Below, in pieces: positions 1 to 7,867 of a stretch of DNA of 33,600 bases (positions are counted from its first letter, which is position 1; each line of letters begins with the position of its first letter). The notes beneath the pieces were generated by a model, which worked only from the letters and a program-made list of their open reading frames with translations, ran no database searches and was not told the DNA's origin. Location: contig JAUNVR010000011.1 of NCBI GenBank assembly GCA_030537595.1, forward strand, positions 22,874 to 56,473, read 5' to 3'. Source of the stretch: Eubacteriales bacterium (GTDB taxonomy: Bacteria; Bacillota; Clostridia; Saccharofermentanales; DTU023). The translations under genes and the position numbers were made by a program.

Positions 1-641
1 TCTGCCAAAAAGATGACCCTATCCACCAGCTCCTTTAAGAATCCAAAGCGGTGCTCGGCAATGACTATGCTTTTATTTTTCGCCTTTAAAATCCGCAGCA
101 TTTCCCCGACTTTTTCAGTGTAAATATGGTCCAGATTTGCAGTCGGCTCGTCTAAGACAATGACGTCATTAGCGCTCATATAGGCCTGGGCTATGGAGAG
201 GATTTGCTTCTCCCCTCCGGAGAGCTCGAAGACCGAGCGATTTAAAAGGTGCCCTATCTGGAAAAGCTCGACCGTTTCCTCTAGCCGCTCCTTCATCACC
301 TCTCTTGGGGTGCCGATATTCTCCAGATAAAAGACGAGTTCTAGCGTCGTCTCTGTATTGAAAAAATGGGTTTTCGGATTCTGAAAGACCGTCGAAACCA
401 GCTTCGAGACCTCGTAGAGCTCCATTTGTGCGGGATTTTTTCCTGCTACTAAAATCTCACCTTCGACTGACGCCGCTTCATAGTGCGGAATTAAGCCGTT
501 GATGAGCTTTAAGATTGTCGATTTCCCACTGCCGCTAAGGCCCGTCAAGAGTACGGTCTCGCCTTTCTGAAGCGAAAAATTGAGATTTTTTAGGATTTTC
601 TCATCGCCGTATGAGAGCGAGAGATCTTTGAATTCAATCAT
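1..641 (-). CDS. ECF transporter ATP-binding protein (EcfA/CbiO-like), partial
   Basis: This is the ATPase of an energy-coupling-factor importer, which drives uptake together with the T and S components encoded just upstream in the operon. The 213 visible residues form an ABC domain: Walker A GLSGSGKST at residues 34-42, a Q-loop QNPKTHFF, the signature LSGGEKQ, Walker B with DEPT, D-loop ANLD and an H-loop His in AEHR. The ATG at 641 overlaps the TGA of the T-component gene in an ATGA junction, so translation is probably coupled. The gene runs off the left edge. In this type of operon the ATPase is often a tandem protein with two ABC domains, so a second domain may lie outside the window. 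That is inference. The substrate cannot be read from the ATPase. Confidence 0.9.
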   Translation of the reverse strand, partial: MIEFKDLSLSYGDEKILKNLNFSLQKGETVLLTGLSGSGKSTILKLINGLIPHYEAASVEGEILVAGKNPAQMELYEVSKLVSTVFQNPKTHFFNTETTLELVFYLENIGTPREVMKERLEETVELFQIGHLLNRSVFELSGGEKQILSIAQAYMSANDVIVLDEPTANLDHIYTEKVGEMLRILKAKNKSIVIAEHRFGFLKELVDRVIFLA

Positions 642-1339
642 AGTAAGTCCACCACTAGACACACAAGTATACTGCCCAGGAAGATGAAGTCAGTGAGGCC
701 AAAGGAGACCTCCTTAAGTCTAGTCTTCTTGCACGGGTCTGAGAGCGCCTTCGTTTCGGCGTATTGTGCGATATCTTCAGCAATTTCTGAGGAGATTGAC
801 AGGAGTGGGACGTAGACGTATTCCATGGCTAAAAGAGGGTTTTTTAAGGAGATGCCGCGCATCTTCATGGCAAAGCGAATTGTCTTATATTCTTCGCGAA
901 ATGATGGGCCAAAGCGAAACATCGTCGCAATCGGAATGCTGAAAACTCGCGAGACATGAAGCTTATCCATTGAGGAAATGATGCTGCCGACGTCTGAAGT
1001 TTTGACCAGGAAGGCGCCTGCCATGAACGGCAGATAGAATACCTTGATGATCGTCAGCGCGACGAAAAACATGTAAAGAATAGCTGGAACTTGCTCTAAA
1101 TCGACGTATTTGACACTCGCTAAAATAAGCAGATAGATCCCGATCGTCTTGATGCCGTCCTTGACTCGCCCTATGAGTAAATAAAAGAGCGAGAAGATAA
1201 GGACAATAGCAAGTGAGGTCCATTCTCCTTTTAAGGCGGTCAAGGAAAAAGAGAGGATCAAGACGACTATGAGCTTAGATATGGGATTAGGATTTAACTT
1301 TTCCTCTTTAAATCGCTTCGGCGAATCCATATTAGGCAT
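638..1339 (-). CDS. ECF transporter transmembrane component (EcfT-like)
   Basis: This is the 233-residue membrane coupling subunit of an ECF importer, linking the ATPase to the substrate-binding S protein. It has about five hydrophobic segments (roughly residues 20-55, 60-75, 85-110 and a C-terminal one at 212-232). A long cytoplasmic region around residues 145-205 carries the coupling motif AMKMRGIS. The second coupling motif, usually ARG-like, is changed to AETKAL. It sits between the S component and the ATPase, overlapping the latter by 4 bases. I see no clear Shine-Dalgarno before the ATG at 1339 or before the in-frame ATG at 1330, so the start is less certain than for its neighbours. A hairpin lies just upstream at 1354-1375. 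Confidence 0.85.
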   Translation of the reverse strand: MPNMDSPKRFKEEKLNPNPISKLIVVLILSFSLTALKGEWTSLAIVLIFSLFYLLIGRVKDGIKTIGIYLLILASVKYVDLEQVPAILYMFFVALTIIKVFYLPFMAGAFLVKTSDVGSIISSMDKLHVSRVFSIPIATMFRFGPSFREEYKTIRFAMKMRGISLKNPLLAMEYVYVPLLSISSEIAEDIAQYAETKALSDPCKKTRLKEVSFGLTDFIFLGSILVCLVVDLL

Positions 1340-1353
1340 AATTAATTGAAAAG

Positions 1354-1375
1354 AGGGATCGCTTACGCGATCCCT
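1354..1375 (-). terminator. Intercistronic hairpin over the stop codon of the S component
   Basis: A perfect 9-bp stem (AGGGATCGC at 1354-1362, GCGATCCCT at 1367-1375) has a four-base loop that holds part of the TAA stop codon of the S-component gene. In the direction of transcription it is followed by CTTTTC, a short and imperfect U-tract. It could act as a partial terminator or as an RNA-stabilising element that sets lower expression of the downstream T and A components. Confidence 0.5.
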
Positions 1376-1956
1376 GCTTTTGCAAAGTGTTTTTTCAGTA
1401 GCTTCTTGCCAATGAGCGCACCAAGGTAGCCACCAAGTAGGGCGCCGAGAATGACAAGCAGCATGCTGGGCCAGCTGATTAGTTTCTCGAGGGCATTGAA
1501 ATAGCCTTGGGGCATCATGCTCTCGGTCATGGCCTTGTATGTATCATACATCAAGAGCATTTGCATCAAGGAGAAGCAAATCCAGACATTGAAGACGGCA
1601 CAGGCCAAGATGTCTTTTTTCAGGCTTTGGTAGCCGCCACTTTTTCTGATCAATTCAGCAATGAGCATGATCACGAGTGCGCCTAAGGGCAGTACGTAGG
1701 TATGGCCCATAAAGAACATGATCAATGGTGACAGCATACCAAAGATGAAAAGCGCCCCCGGTTTTGGAACTTTCGCCTCAAAGAGCATGACGATAGTACC
1801 CGCAACAATACCGAGTATTGTCGGATAGATTAGGAAGAGAATGGGCACCATGCCCATCATGCCGATCGCGACCAAGACAATGAAATAGATGATGGCAAAG
1901 ACGCCAATTAGGATTAGGTCTTTGACCTTGAGTTTTCTTTCTTGTACGTTATTCAT
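1363..1956 (-). CDS. MptD/Trep_Strep-family ECF transporter S component
   Basis: This 197-residue, very hydrophobic protein has about six membrane segments. It ends in a basic tail (GKKLLKKHFAK), which fits the Trep_Strep (TIGR02185) family of putative ECF substrate-binding components of about 190 residues. It would bind the transported small molecule in the membrane and hand it to the T/A module encoded downstream. The gene overlaps the end of the upstream ABC gene by 8 bases, which indicates operon organisation. The substrate of this family is not established. Placement behind a pair of exporter-fold ABC proteins and a TetR regulator resembles metal, siderophore or heme uptake clusters of Firmicutes, but that link is inference from context. 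Confidence 0.8.
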   Translation of the reverse strand: MNNVQERKLKVKDLILIGVFAIIYFIVLVAIGMMGMVPILFLIYPTILGIVAGTIVMLFEAKVPKPGALFIFGMLSPLIMFFMGHTYVLPLGALVIMLIAELIRKSGGYQSLKKDILACAVFNVWICFSLMQMLLMYDTYKAMTESMMPQGYFNALEKLISWPSMLLVILGALLGGYLGALIGKKLLKKHFAKAGIA

Positions 1957-3697
1957 TTAACACCTCAATTTCTTTTAAACGTTGATAGTAATCGTATTGA
2001 TTCTTGTAGATCCCAGCTTGCTTTATAAGTTCTTCGCTGGTTCCTCGTTCGACGATGCGGCCATCTTCTAGGACCAGGATCTGGTCCGCATTTTGGATAG
2101 TAGATAGCCGGTGTGCGATAACCACCAGAGTCTTGTCTTTGACAAGGTTTTCTATGGCTTCTTGTATATATTTCTCGTTATCTGGATCCACGCCCGCTGT
2201 CGCCTCATCTAGCAGGACTAGCTTGGCGTCCTTGAGCATGGCTCTCGCGATTGAGATACGCTGTTTTTCTCCGCCCGATAGACTGGATCCACCCTCACCA
2301 ATGACGGTGTCATAGCCTGCAGGGAGCTTCATAATAAAATCGTGACATCTCGCCTTCTTCGCTGCCTCTATCACCTCATTTCTTCTTGCCTCGCTGTTGC
2401 CAAAGGCGATGTTGTTGAAGATCGTGTCATTAAATAAGAACACGTCCTGGAATACCATTGAAATATTGCTCATCAGTTCAGAGAAGGGATAATCCTTGAT
2501 ATCCCGGCCATCGATGAGAATCTGGCCTTTTTCCACATCCCAAAATCTCGCCATCAGGCTGGCTATTGTCGACTTGCCTGAGCCCGATTCACCAACTAAT
2601 GCTGTGAAGCTGTGCGGCTTAATCTTGAAGTTGATGTCCTTGAGGACTTCTTGTTCTTCGTAGGCAAAAGATACGTCCTTAAACTCTATCTTCATTTCCT
2701 CGATTTTCAGAGAATTTACCTTGTCATCCAGCATCTTCTCCTTGAGGATCTGCCAGGTGGCTTTAAGCGCGGCATCACCAACAGAGAGGAATTCACCCGC
2801 ATTGCCGAGTATTTCAATCGGCTTGAATAAAATGAAGGAGAAGACGATGAAGCCAATGGCCCAGGCTAGCTCGAGCTCGCCTATCTGCAGGAGGTAAATG
2901 ACGCCCAGGCAGAATAATCCAGTCAAAGCATTGGTGATGACGCGATAGATAATCAGCAAGTTGGAGGCGTAGATGACGTGGTCTACAGAATCATCGCCCA
3001 TCTTCTTGATAGCGTAATCGATCTCTGTGTTCTTCTCTTTCATCATGTTAAAGGCCTTAATCGTGGGCAGTCCCTGGATGAAGTCCAAGACGGCTTGGGA
3101 TAAAAGGCCCAAATTATCCTGTCGGCGATACACGCCGTAGCTCAGTGCCTTGCTGGAGATTTCCAGTCCGATGACCCCGAGTATTGAGCAGAGCAGGTAG
3201 ATCAAGCCCAGCTTAATATTGAAGACGAAGAGGAAGATCACTGACAAGAACCATGAGGCAAAAGCCGAGACGGCGACCCCCAGTTGGATGTAGACAACTT
3301 CTTCGATCAGGTTGATCCCACCTGCAACGACACCTGAGATATTGCCGATATTGGCTTCACTGTAGTAGCCCATGTTCAGCTTGGAGAGATGGTCACTGAT
3401 TTCGAGCCTCTTTTCTGTCAAAGCATAGAGGCCACGATTTTGCTGCAACTGGTCTTGCTTCCGCTTACAAATTGTCCTTAAGACGACGGAAAGCAGCATG
3501 ACGATACTGATAATAATTATGTCCCTAGGCTCCAGTTCTCTTTTTAGCCGCACTGCAATTATGTAGAAAAGAAGCATGTACGGCACGAAGGTAAAGCCGG
3601 ATTCGAAGAAGGCTGCAATATAGCCCTTCTGCACGTCTTTTTTATACTTACCTAAGAGGGAAAGGGCCATGCGGATGTATTCGATGATTGCTCTCAT
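1949..3697 (-). CDS. ABC half-transporter, permease fused to ATPase (second of pair)
   Basis: This 582-residue protein has an exporter-type fold. The N-terminal six-helix membrane domain (about residues 10-320) is followed by a nucleotide-binding domain: Walker A GESGSGKST near residue 365, Q-loop VFQDVFLF, signature LSGGEKQRISIARAM, Walker B LVLLDEAT and H-loop AHRLST. The D-loop reads AGVDPDNE rather than the common SALD. That DPxNE style occurs in half-transporters that import siderophores (IrtAB/YbtPQ type), though it is weak evidence. The start overlaps the stop of the other half-transporter by 4 bases (ATGA), so the two almost certainly form a heterodimer. The 3' end overlaps the S-component gene by 8 bases. 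It could equally be a drug or peptide exporter. The ECF neighbours favour an uptake role. Confidence 0.88.
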   Translation of the reverse strand: MRAIIEYIRMALSLLGKYKKDVQKGYIAAFFESGFTFVPYMLLFYIIAVRLKRELEPRDIIIISIVMLLSVVLRTICKRKQDQLQQNRGLYALTEKRLEISDHLSKLNMGYYSEANIGNISGVVAGGINLIEEVVYIQLGVAVSAFASWFLSVIFLFVFNIKLGLIYLLCSILGVIGLEISSKALSYGVYRRQDNLGLLSQAVLDFIQGLPTIKAFNMMKEKNTEIDYAIKKMGDDSVDHVIYASNLLIIYRVITNALTGLFCLGVIYLLQIGELELAWAIGFIVFSFILFKPIEILGNAGEFLSVGDAALKATWQILKEKMLDDKVNSLKIEEMKIEFKDVSFAYEEQEVLKDINFKIKPHSFTALVGESGSGKSTIASLMARFWDVEKGQILIDGRDIKDYPFSELMSNISMVFQDVFLFNDTIFNNIAFGNSEARRNEVIEAAKKARCHDFIMKLPAGYDTVIGEGGSSLSGGEKQRISIARAMLKDAKLVLLDEATAGVDPDNEKYIQEAIENLVKDKTLVVIAHRLSTIQNADQILVLEDGRIVERGTSEELIKQAGIYKNQYDYYQRLKEIEVLNE

Positions 3698-5427
3698 GCT
3701 TTTACCTCCTCTTTAAACTTAAATCCCTTGGCTTCCGTGAAGCGATCCCAGAGATTCTTATATACAGGGTTTTTCAGCAATTCTTGATGTGTGCCTGCTT
3801 CGGCTATCCGTCCCTCTTCTAAGAGGTAGATCCGGTCGGCATGGGCGATCGTCGAAAGCTTGTGGGCAATAGAAATTAGAATCTTACCTTTAGAAAGTTC
3901 CTCTACCGCGCGATTGATCTTGTATTCGTTTTCAGGGTCCGTGTTGGACGTCGCTTCATCGAGGATCAAAATGTCCGCGTTCTTTAAGATGGCTCTGGCA
4001 ATGCAGATCCTCTGCTTTTGCCCTCCAGAGAGCTTGGAGCCCGACTGCCCGACTAGCGTGTCGTAGCCGTTTTCCAATCTCAATATTTCCTCGTGGATCA
4101 TGGCTTTTTGGCAGGCTTCAACGAGCTCTTCCTCACTCGCGTCGGGCTTACCCACTAGGAGATTGTCGCGAATTGAAATGTCAAAAAGGAAGTTGTCTTG
4201 CGACACGTAGGAGATCCGCTCCATGAGACTCTCTAGAGAGAGTTCTTTGAGATTCTGATCATTAATCGTAATCTCGCCGCTCGTGACATCATAGTAGTGC
4301 ATCAGGAGTTTTACGAGGGTCGACTTGCCGCTACCGCTCTCGCCCACGAAGGCTACTTCTTCACCCTGATGAATCGTGAGATTGACCCCCTTGATCACCT
4401 CTTCTGAGCCGTAGGCGAAATGCACGTCCTTGAAGCAAATTTTCTCTACTTCACCGAGCCTCGCCTCGCCCACTTCCAATTCTTCCACCTCGAAATCTTT
4501 TTCGATATCACCGAGCCTTTGAGAGAGGTTCATGTAGGCCGAGAAGAAGGTCATCATGCTAAAGATGGAACTGCTCTGGGAAAAGGCCAGGAGGCAGACA
4601 AAGATAAAGGTGCTGAGCTCTAAGCTCTGCCTCATCAGCATCCAGGATCCGACAGGAATAATCGCCAAGGTAAAAGTTGTCCCTGTGGCAAAAGCCACGG
4701 CCATCGGCGTGTACGAGATGTCATACCAATTCAGGGTAAATTCTCGATAGTGGTCGATTGAATCTTTTAATTTCTTATATTGATTATCCTTGCGATTAAA
4801 GACCTTAATTACTTCTATGCCGCGAATATATTCCGTCATATTACCCGACATATTCTTGACCGATTCGTAATAGGGTCCCATGAGGTTTTTACCATTTTTC
4901 TGCATGATGCCCATGGCTGTCATTGCAAGGCTGATTGGAATAAGGAGTAGTAAACCCAGTCGCCAGTCGATAATGAAAATAAAGGCCGTCGTGAGCATGA
5001 AACTCATGAAGTAGGGAATACCCTCGGGAACCATGTGGGCCAAGAAGATTTCCAGCTGCTCGACTGAATCGACGATCTTTTGCCGGATATATCCTGAGGA
5101 AAATTTCAAGCTTTCGCCGAGCGGGTTATTGGCCATCTTTTCGATGAGGGCACTGCGGATGACTGCCAGGGTGCTGTAGGCAAAGATATGGGAGTGCTTC
5201 AGGCCAGTTGTCAGGAGGAAGGCGCGAAGAATTTTCAGCAGGAGGAGGCTTAGGGCCAGGGTGAAAATATCTTTAAATACGATCTTAGCGGCCAAGAGCC
5301 CCTTGATTATTTCATAGCCTTTATAGAAGGCGAAGAGATTGCAGAGGGTGGATAAGAATATTAGAACGAGCGAGATATAGAGGTGTTTTTTGGTCTTCTC
5401 TCCGTACTTGAAGATAGAAGAATTCAT
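3694..5427 (-). CDS. ABC half-transporter, permease fused to ATPase (first of pair)
   Basis: This 577-residue exporter-fold half-transporter has a membrane domain over about residues 15-315 and a nucleotide-binding domain in the last 240 residues. That domain has Walker A GESGSGKST, Q-loop SQDNFLF, signature LSGGQKQRICIARAI, Walker B ILILDEAT, D-loop SNTDPENE and H-loop AHKLST. All residues needed for ATP hydrolysis appear present, so neither half is obviously degenerate. The ATG at 5427 lies one base after the tetR stop codon. Its ribosome binding site (AAGGAG) lies inside the last codons of tetR, which ties the two genes together in translation and regulation. It probably dimerises with the product of the next gene. 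The transported compound is unknown. Confidence 0.88.
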   Translation of the reverse strand: MNSSIFKYGEKTKKHLYISLVLIFLSTLCNLFAFYKGYEIIKGLLAAKIVFKDIFTLALSLLLLKILRAFLLTTGLKHSHIFAYSTLAVIRSALIEKMANNPLGESLKFSSGYIRQKIVDSVEQLEIFLAHMVPEGIPYFMSFMLTTAFIFIIDWRLGLLLLIPISLAMTAMGIMQKNGKNLMGPYYESVKNMSGNMTEYIRGIEVIKVFNRKDNQYKKLKDSIDHYREFTLNWYDISYTPMAVAFATGTTFTLAIIPVGSWMLMRQSLELSTFIFVCLLAFSQSSSIFSMMTFFSAYMNLSQRLGDIEKDFEVEELEVGEARLGEVEKICFKDVHFAYGSEEVIKGVNLTIHQGEEVAFVGESGSGKSTLVKLLMHYYDVTSGEITINDQNLKELSLESLMERISYVSQDNFLFDISIRDNLLVGKPDASEEELVEACQKAMIHEEILRLENGYDTLVGQSGSKLSGGQKQRICIARAILKNADILILDEATSNTDPENEYKINRAVEELSKGKILISIAHKLSTIAHADRIYLLEEGRIAEAGTHQELLKNPVYKNLWDRFTEAKGFKFKEEVKA

Positions 5428-5428
5428 C

Positions 5429-6019
5429 CTATTTCTCCTTTCGATGCTTTCTGATGTAATTACGGATAATGTCTCGGAAAAGATCGGACTGCTTTAGATA
5501 GAGATCTTCTAGGTCAAAGTAAAGTTGGGCCACGTACATGGATTTCATCAGCATGAAGAAGTCCTCGTTAGCAAGGGGTACGAGTTCTTCTAAACCATGA
5601 CCCGCCGTGGCGATAAAGTCCTGGATCTGTTCCTCTTCCATGGTCCGGCAGGCTTTTCTCGCTTCCTCGTCACTGGCGCTCACTTCCAGGAGCATAGAGT
5701 AGAGCTTGATGTAGTCGCTTTGCTTAAACATCTTGATCAGGGTGAGTTCAATCATCACATCTTCCTCGCTCATCTCTGGATGATTCTGTTGAAAGTCATA
5801 GGTGATCTGCTCTCTAAATTCCGCGCCGATGAAGCAAAGATCGATGAGCATCTCGAGGGTGGATTTGTAATAGTAATAGACACCGCCCTTAGACATACCA
5901 ACTTCTTCAATTACGTCCTCCATGGTGGAATTCTTGAATCCCTTGCGGATGAAGACGTCCTTTGCAGCTAGGCAAATTTCACGTTTTCTCTTCTTACTGA
6001 TCCGACTCTCTTCTGCCAT
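5429..6019 (-). CDS. TetR/AcrR-family transcriptional regulator
   Basis: This 196-residue repressor has an N-terminal helix-turn-helix over residues 10-58: it begins RISKKRKREICLAAKDVF, has the recognition helix region MSKGGVYYYYKS and includes the typical TMEDVIEEVG helix. The remaining helical domain would bind a ligand and dimerise. It is the first gene of the transport operon, and its own promoter region contains a perfect inverted repeat that overlaps the probable start of transcription. It therefore probably represses itself and the whole ABC-ECF operon until a ligand, perhaps the transported compound, is bound. The ATG at 6019 is preceded by GAGGA at about 10 bases. Confidence 0.9.
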   Translation of the reverse strand: MAEESRISKKRKREICLAAKDVFIRKGFKNSTMEDVIEEVGMSKGGVYYYYKSTLEMLIDLCFIGAEFREQITYDFQQNHPEMSEEDVMIELTLIKMFKQSDYIKLYSMLLEVSASDEEARKACRTMEEEQIQDFIATAGHGLEELVPLANEDFFMLMKSMYVAQLYFDLEDLYLKQSDLFRDIIRNYIRKHRKEK

Positions 6020-6041
6020 ATTATCTAGTCCTCAATTCATT

Positions 6042-6059
6042 TTCGACGCTACCGTCGAA
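6042..6059. promoter_or_regulatory. Candidate TetR operator (7-4-7 inverted repeat)
   Basis: TTCGACG at 6042-6048 and CGTCGAA at 6053-6059 form a perfect inverted repeat with a 4-base spacer, 18 bases in all. It lies just downstream of the tetR -10 box, where a bound dimer would block initiation. Length, symmetry and position match a TetR-family operator. Binding is inferred. Confidence 0.7.
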
Positions 6060-6063
6060 TTTG

Positions 6064-6092
6064 ATTGTAGTATAGTTTTTCTGTCTTGGCAA
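6064..6092 (-). promoter_or_regulatory. Promoter of the tetR-ABC-ECF operon
   Basis: Reading the minus strand, a -35 box TTGCCA (plus coordinates 6087-6092) and a -10 box TACAAT (6064-6069) are separated by exactly 17 bases. Each matches the sigma-A consensus at 5 of 6 positions. The predicted start point falls at or beside the inverted repeat at 6042-6059. Confidence 0.7.
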
Positions 6093-6343
6093 TAGCGTTT
6101 AGGGATCTAAAATTGCAGTTTGAAAGAGCTGAAAAATCAAATAAAAGACAGCTAATAAGCCGGCATCTAAAGAAGGATAATAAAGTCTAAAATAACTCCA
6201 GATTATCCTTTAAAAGGCCCTGCCTTACTTTAATTTGAGACTTTGTGAAAATCTATTAATAAATAAGAAAAAGCGCTTTAGCCTGCTGGAGCCTTTTAAC
6301 TTATGAGCATAGAACTATTGCCAAAGTTTATTCAGCTTCAAGC
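6093..6343. other. AT-rich intergenic gap with an inverted repeat
   Basis: Together with the tetR promoter this is a 324-base gene-free stretch between tetR and the DUF503 gene. The only clear structure is a perfect 9-bp inverted repeat, AAGGATAAT at 6173-6181 and ATTATCCTT at 6202-6210, with a 20-base loop. It has no good U-tract on either side, so it may be a weak terminator for the DUF503 gene or simply a folded spacer. I see no coding potential. Confidence 0.4.
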
Positions 6344-6652
6344 TTAGTAAATTTCGTAATAGAAATCTCTTAAAACTGCTTCCCCTTCTGTTAGGTCCAG
6401 GATGTATTCTTTAATTCTTTCTATCATTTCATAGGCAGTCGATTCATTGATTGCCAGGTAGGCAGCACAGAGCTCTAGGCGACGATAATCGTCCTGTAAA
6501 TCACTTTCAATAATCGATAGATTAAACTTTCTTTTTAAGCGCTCCAAAAGACTTTGCCGCAGCTTTCTTTTTTCTTTTAAAGAAAAGCTAGAATGTAAAT
6601 CTAGGCTGATTTCTATTGCCACAACTCTGACCTGACTGTTTAATCCCGACAT
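6344..6652 (-). CDS. ylxP: DUF503 (YlxP-like) small protein
   Basis: This 102-residue protein matches the DUF503/YlxP family in length and pattern. It has an N-terminal beta strand (VRVVAIEISLDL), the family motif HSSFSLKEKRKLRQSLLERLKRKFNLSI, then acidic and polar residues leading to RRLELCAAYLAIN. Members are small cytoplasmic proteins of poorly known function, often encoded between infB and rbfA and proposed to act in ribosome maturation or RNA binding. Here the gene stands alone, far from any translation gene. The ATG at 6652 has an AGGAG about 13 bases upstream, a longer spacing than usual, so the start is moderately sure. Confidence 0.75.
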   Translation of the reverse strand: MSGLNSQVRVVAIEISLDLHSSFSLKEKRKLRQSLLERLKRKFNLSIIESDLQDDYRRLELCAAYLAINESTAYEMIERIKEYILDLTEGEAVLRDFYYEIY

Positions 6653-6689
6653 TAAGCTAGATACTCTCCTCTTAGGAATATTTGATTTA

Positions 6690-6698
6690 ATTCTAGCA
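6690..6698 (-). promoter_or_regulatory. Possible extended -10 promoter of the DUF503 gene
   Basis: On the minus strand TGC followed by TAGAAT forms an extended -10 element (TAGAAT at 6690-6695, TG at 6697-6698) about 40 bases before the start codon. No good -35 box is visible at the right distance, so this is a weak call. Confidence 0.35.
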
Positions 6699-6790
6699 CA
6701 GCAACTTTCTCAGCAGCTTCAAAGAGATCCCCTCAACTATAAATTCTCGGGAGGTCTAAAAGCAGCAGCTTGAGAACTATTCAGCTCAAA

Positions 6791-6820
6791 AAAGCCCCTC
6801 TATTTAAATAAAGGGGCTTT
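6791..6820 (-). terminator. Rho-independent terminator of the EIIC-dehydrogenase unit
   Basis: An 8-bp stem (AAAGCCCC at 6791-6798, GGGGCTTT at 6813-6820) with a 14-base AT-rich loop is followed on the minus strand by a run of six T. It lies about 34 bases after the stop codon of the dehydrogenase gene, exactly where its transcript should end. Confidence 0.85.
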
Positions 6821-6853
6821 GCTTAATCTTTATTAAAGCTAAAAATCTAGGGC

Positions 6854-7852
6854 TTAGGCCTTGACCTCTGTCGGACAATCCTCAGCATTTAGGATCTGGA
6901 CAATACCTTCGAGTGCGACACCGACCAGCGAGGCAATTGCATCGTCAGTGTAGTATGCAATATGTGGCGTGTAGAAAATCTTTTCATGCTGGAGAATCTT
7001 CTTCATCGCAGCATCTAGCTCCTCAACTGGCACTTCCTTGGTAATAAAGGAGCCCTCAAATTCATAGCAGTCTAAGGCTGCACCGGCCAAATGCCCACTG
7101 TCTAAAGCCTCAATTAAGGCTTCTGTATCGACGAGAGCGCCACGCGCTGTATTGACTAAGATAGCTCCCTCAGGTAAGAGTTTTAGGCTCTCTTTATTTA
7201 AGAGGTGGTGGTTTTCCTTAGTTGCGGGCATATGTAAAGAAATAATATCCGAACGTCTTAAAAACTCGTCAAAATCATCAACGTAGCTCAGAACTTCCTC
7301 AACCTTGGGGTTCGGATAGAGGTCGTAACCAATAACCTTAGCGCCTAGAGCGGAGAACATCTTTGCAGCTTCAAAACCGATTCTTCCGGTACCTGCAATT
7401 CCGACTGTCTTATCTTGCAAGCGTCTGGCCATCAGTTCTGGATTCCAGCGGTAATCGCCCTGCTTTGCCCGGGAGACAAACTGCGGCAATCTACGATTGA
7501 TCGCCATCGCCGAAGTCACCGCAAATTCTGCAATTGACGAGGGTGAATAGCTCGGCACTGAGCAAAAGCGGACACCCGCTTTAATTAGGCCCTCTACATC
7601 GTACATGTCATAGCCCGCAGAACGGGTTGCCATAACTTTTACACTTGAGTTTTTAATCGCGTCATAAACTGCCGCTGTTAACTCTTGCACCTGTGATACA
7701 CAGATTGCATCGGCGCCCTCGAGACGATCCATATTCTCCTCAGTCAGATTCTCGTGGATTCTTTCGAGGCTGAATTCAGGATGCTCCTTTTCAAAAGCAT
7801 CAACGGTCGGAATTTCTTCATTTCTCAAAGAGAAATACACTATTTTCTTCAT
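6854..7852 (-). CDS. ldhA: D-lactate dehydrogenase-type 2-hydroxyacid dehydrogenase
   Basis: This 332-residue NAD-dependent enzyme of the D-isomer-specific 2-hydroxyacid dehydrogenase family would interconvert pyruvate and D-lactate or a related 2-ketoacid pair in the cytoplasm. It has the nucleotide-binding motif GTGRIG at 154-159 with Asp177 at the end of the next strand, which favours NAD over NADP. The catalytic set is complete: Arg237 in NTARGALVDT, Glu264 in DCYEFEG and His297 in TPHIAYYT. The TPH-AYYT context and the length resemble fermentative D-lactate dehydrogenases, but hydroxyisocaproate-type enzymes look similar. The ATG at 7852 has GGGAGG 8 bases upstream. It is 15 bases downstream of the EIIC gene and clearly co-transcribed with it. 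Confidence 0.85.
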   Translation of the reverse strand: MKKIVYFSLRNEEIPTVDAFEKEHPEFSLERIHENLTEENMDRLEGADAICVSQVQELTAAVYDAIKNSSVKVMATRSAGYDMYDVEGLIKAGVRFCSVPSYSPSSIAEFAVTSAMAINRRLPQFVSRAKQGDYRWNPELMARRLQDKTVGIAGTGRIGFEAAKMFSALGAKVIGYDLYPNPKVEEVLSYVDDFDEFLRRSDIISLHMPATKENHHLLNKESLKLLPEGAILVNTARGALVDTEALIEALDSGHLAGAALDCYEFEGSFITKEVPVEELDAAMKKILQHEKIFYTPHIAYYTDDAIASLVGVALEGIVQILNAEDCPTEVKA

Positions 7853-7867
7853 GCTAAAACCTCCCTT

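Noticed and set aside
5597-5971. A 124-codon open frame on the plus strand opposite tetR.
   Set aside because: It lies fully antisense to a clear TetR gene, lacks a ribosome binding site and shows no recognisable protein pattern. Similar antisense frames at 14021-14395 and 18295-18669 were dropped for the same reason.
6270-6279. AAAGCGCTTT-type short palindrome in the gap after the DUF503 gene.
   Set aside because: It is short, has no U-tract in a suitable place and is expected by chance in AT-rich DNA.
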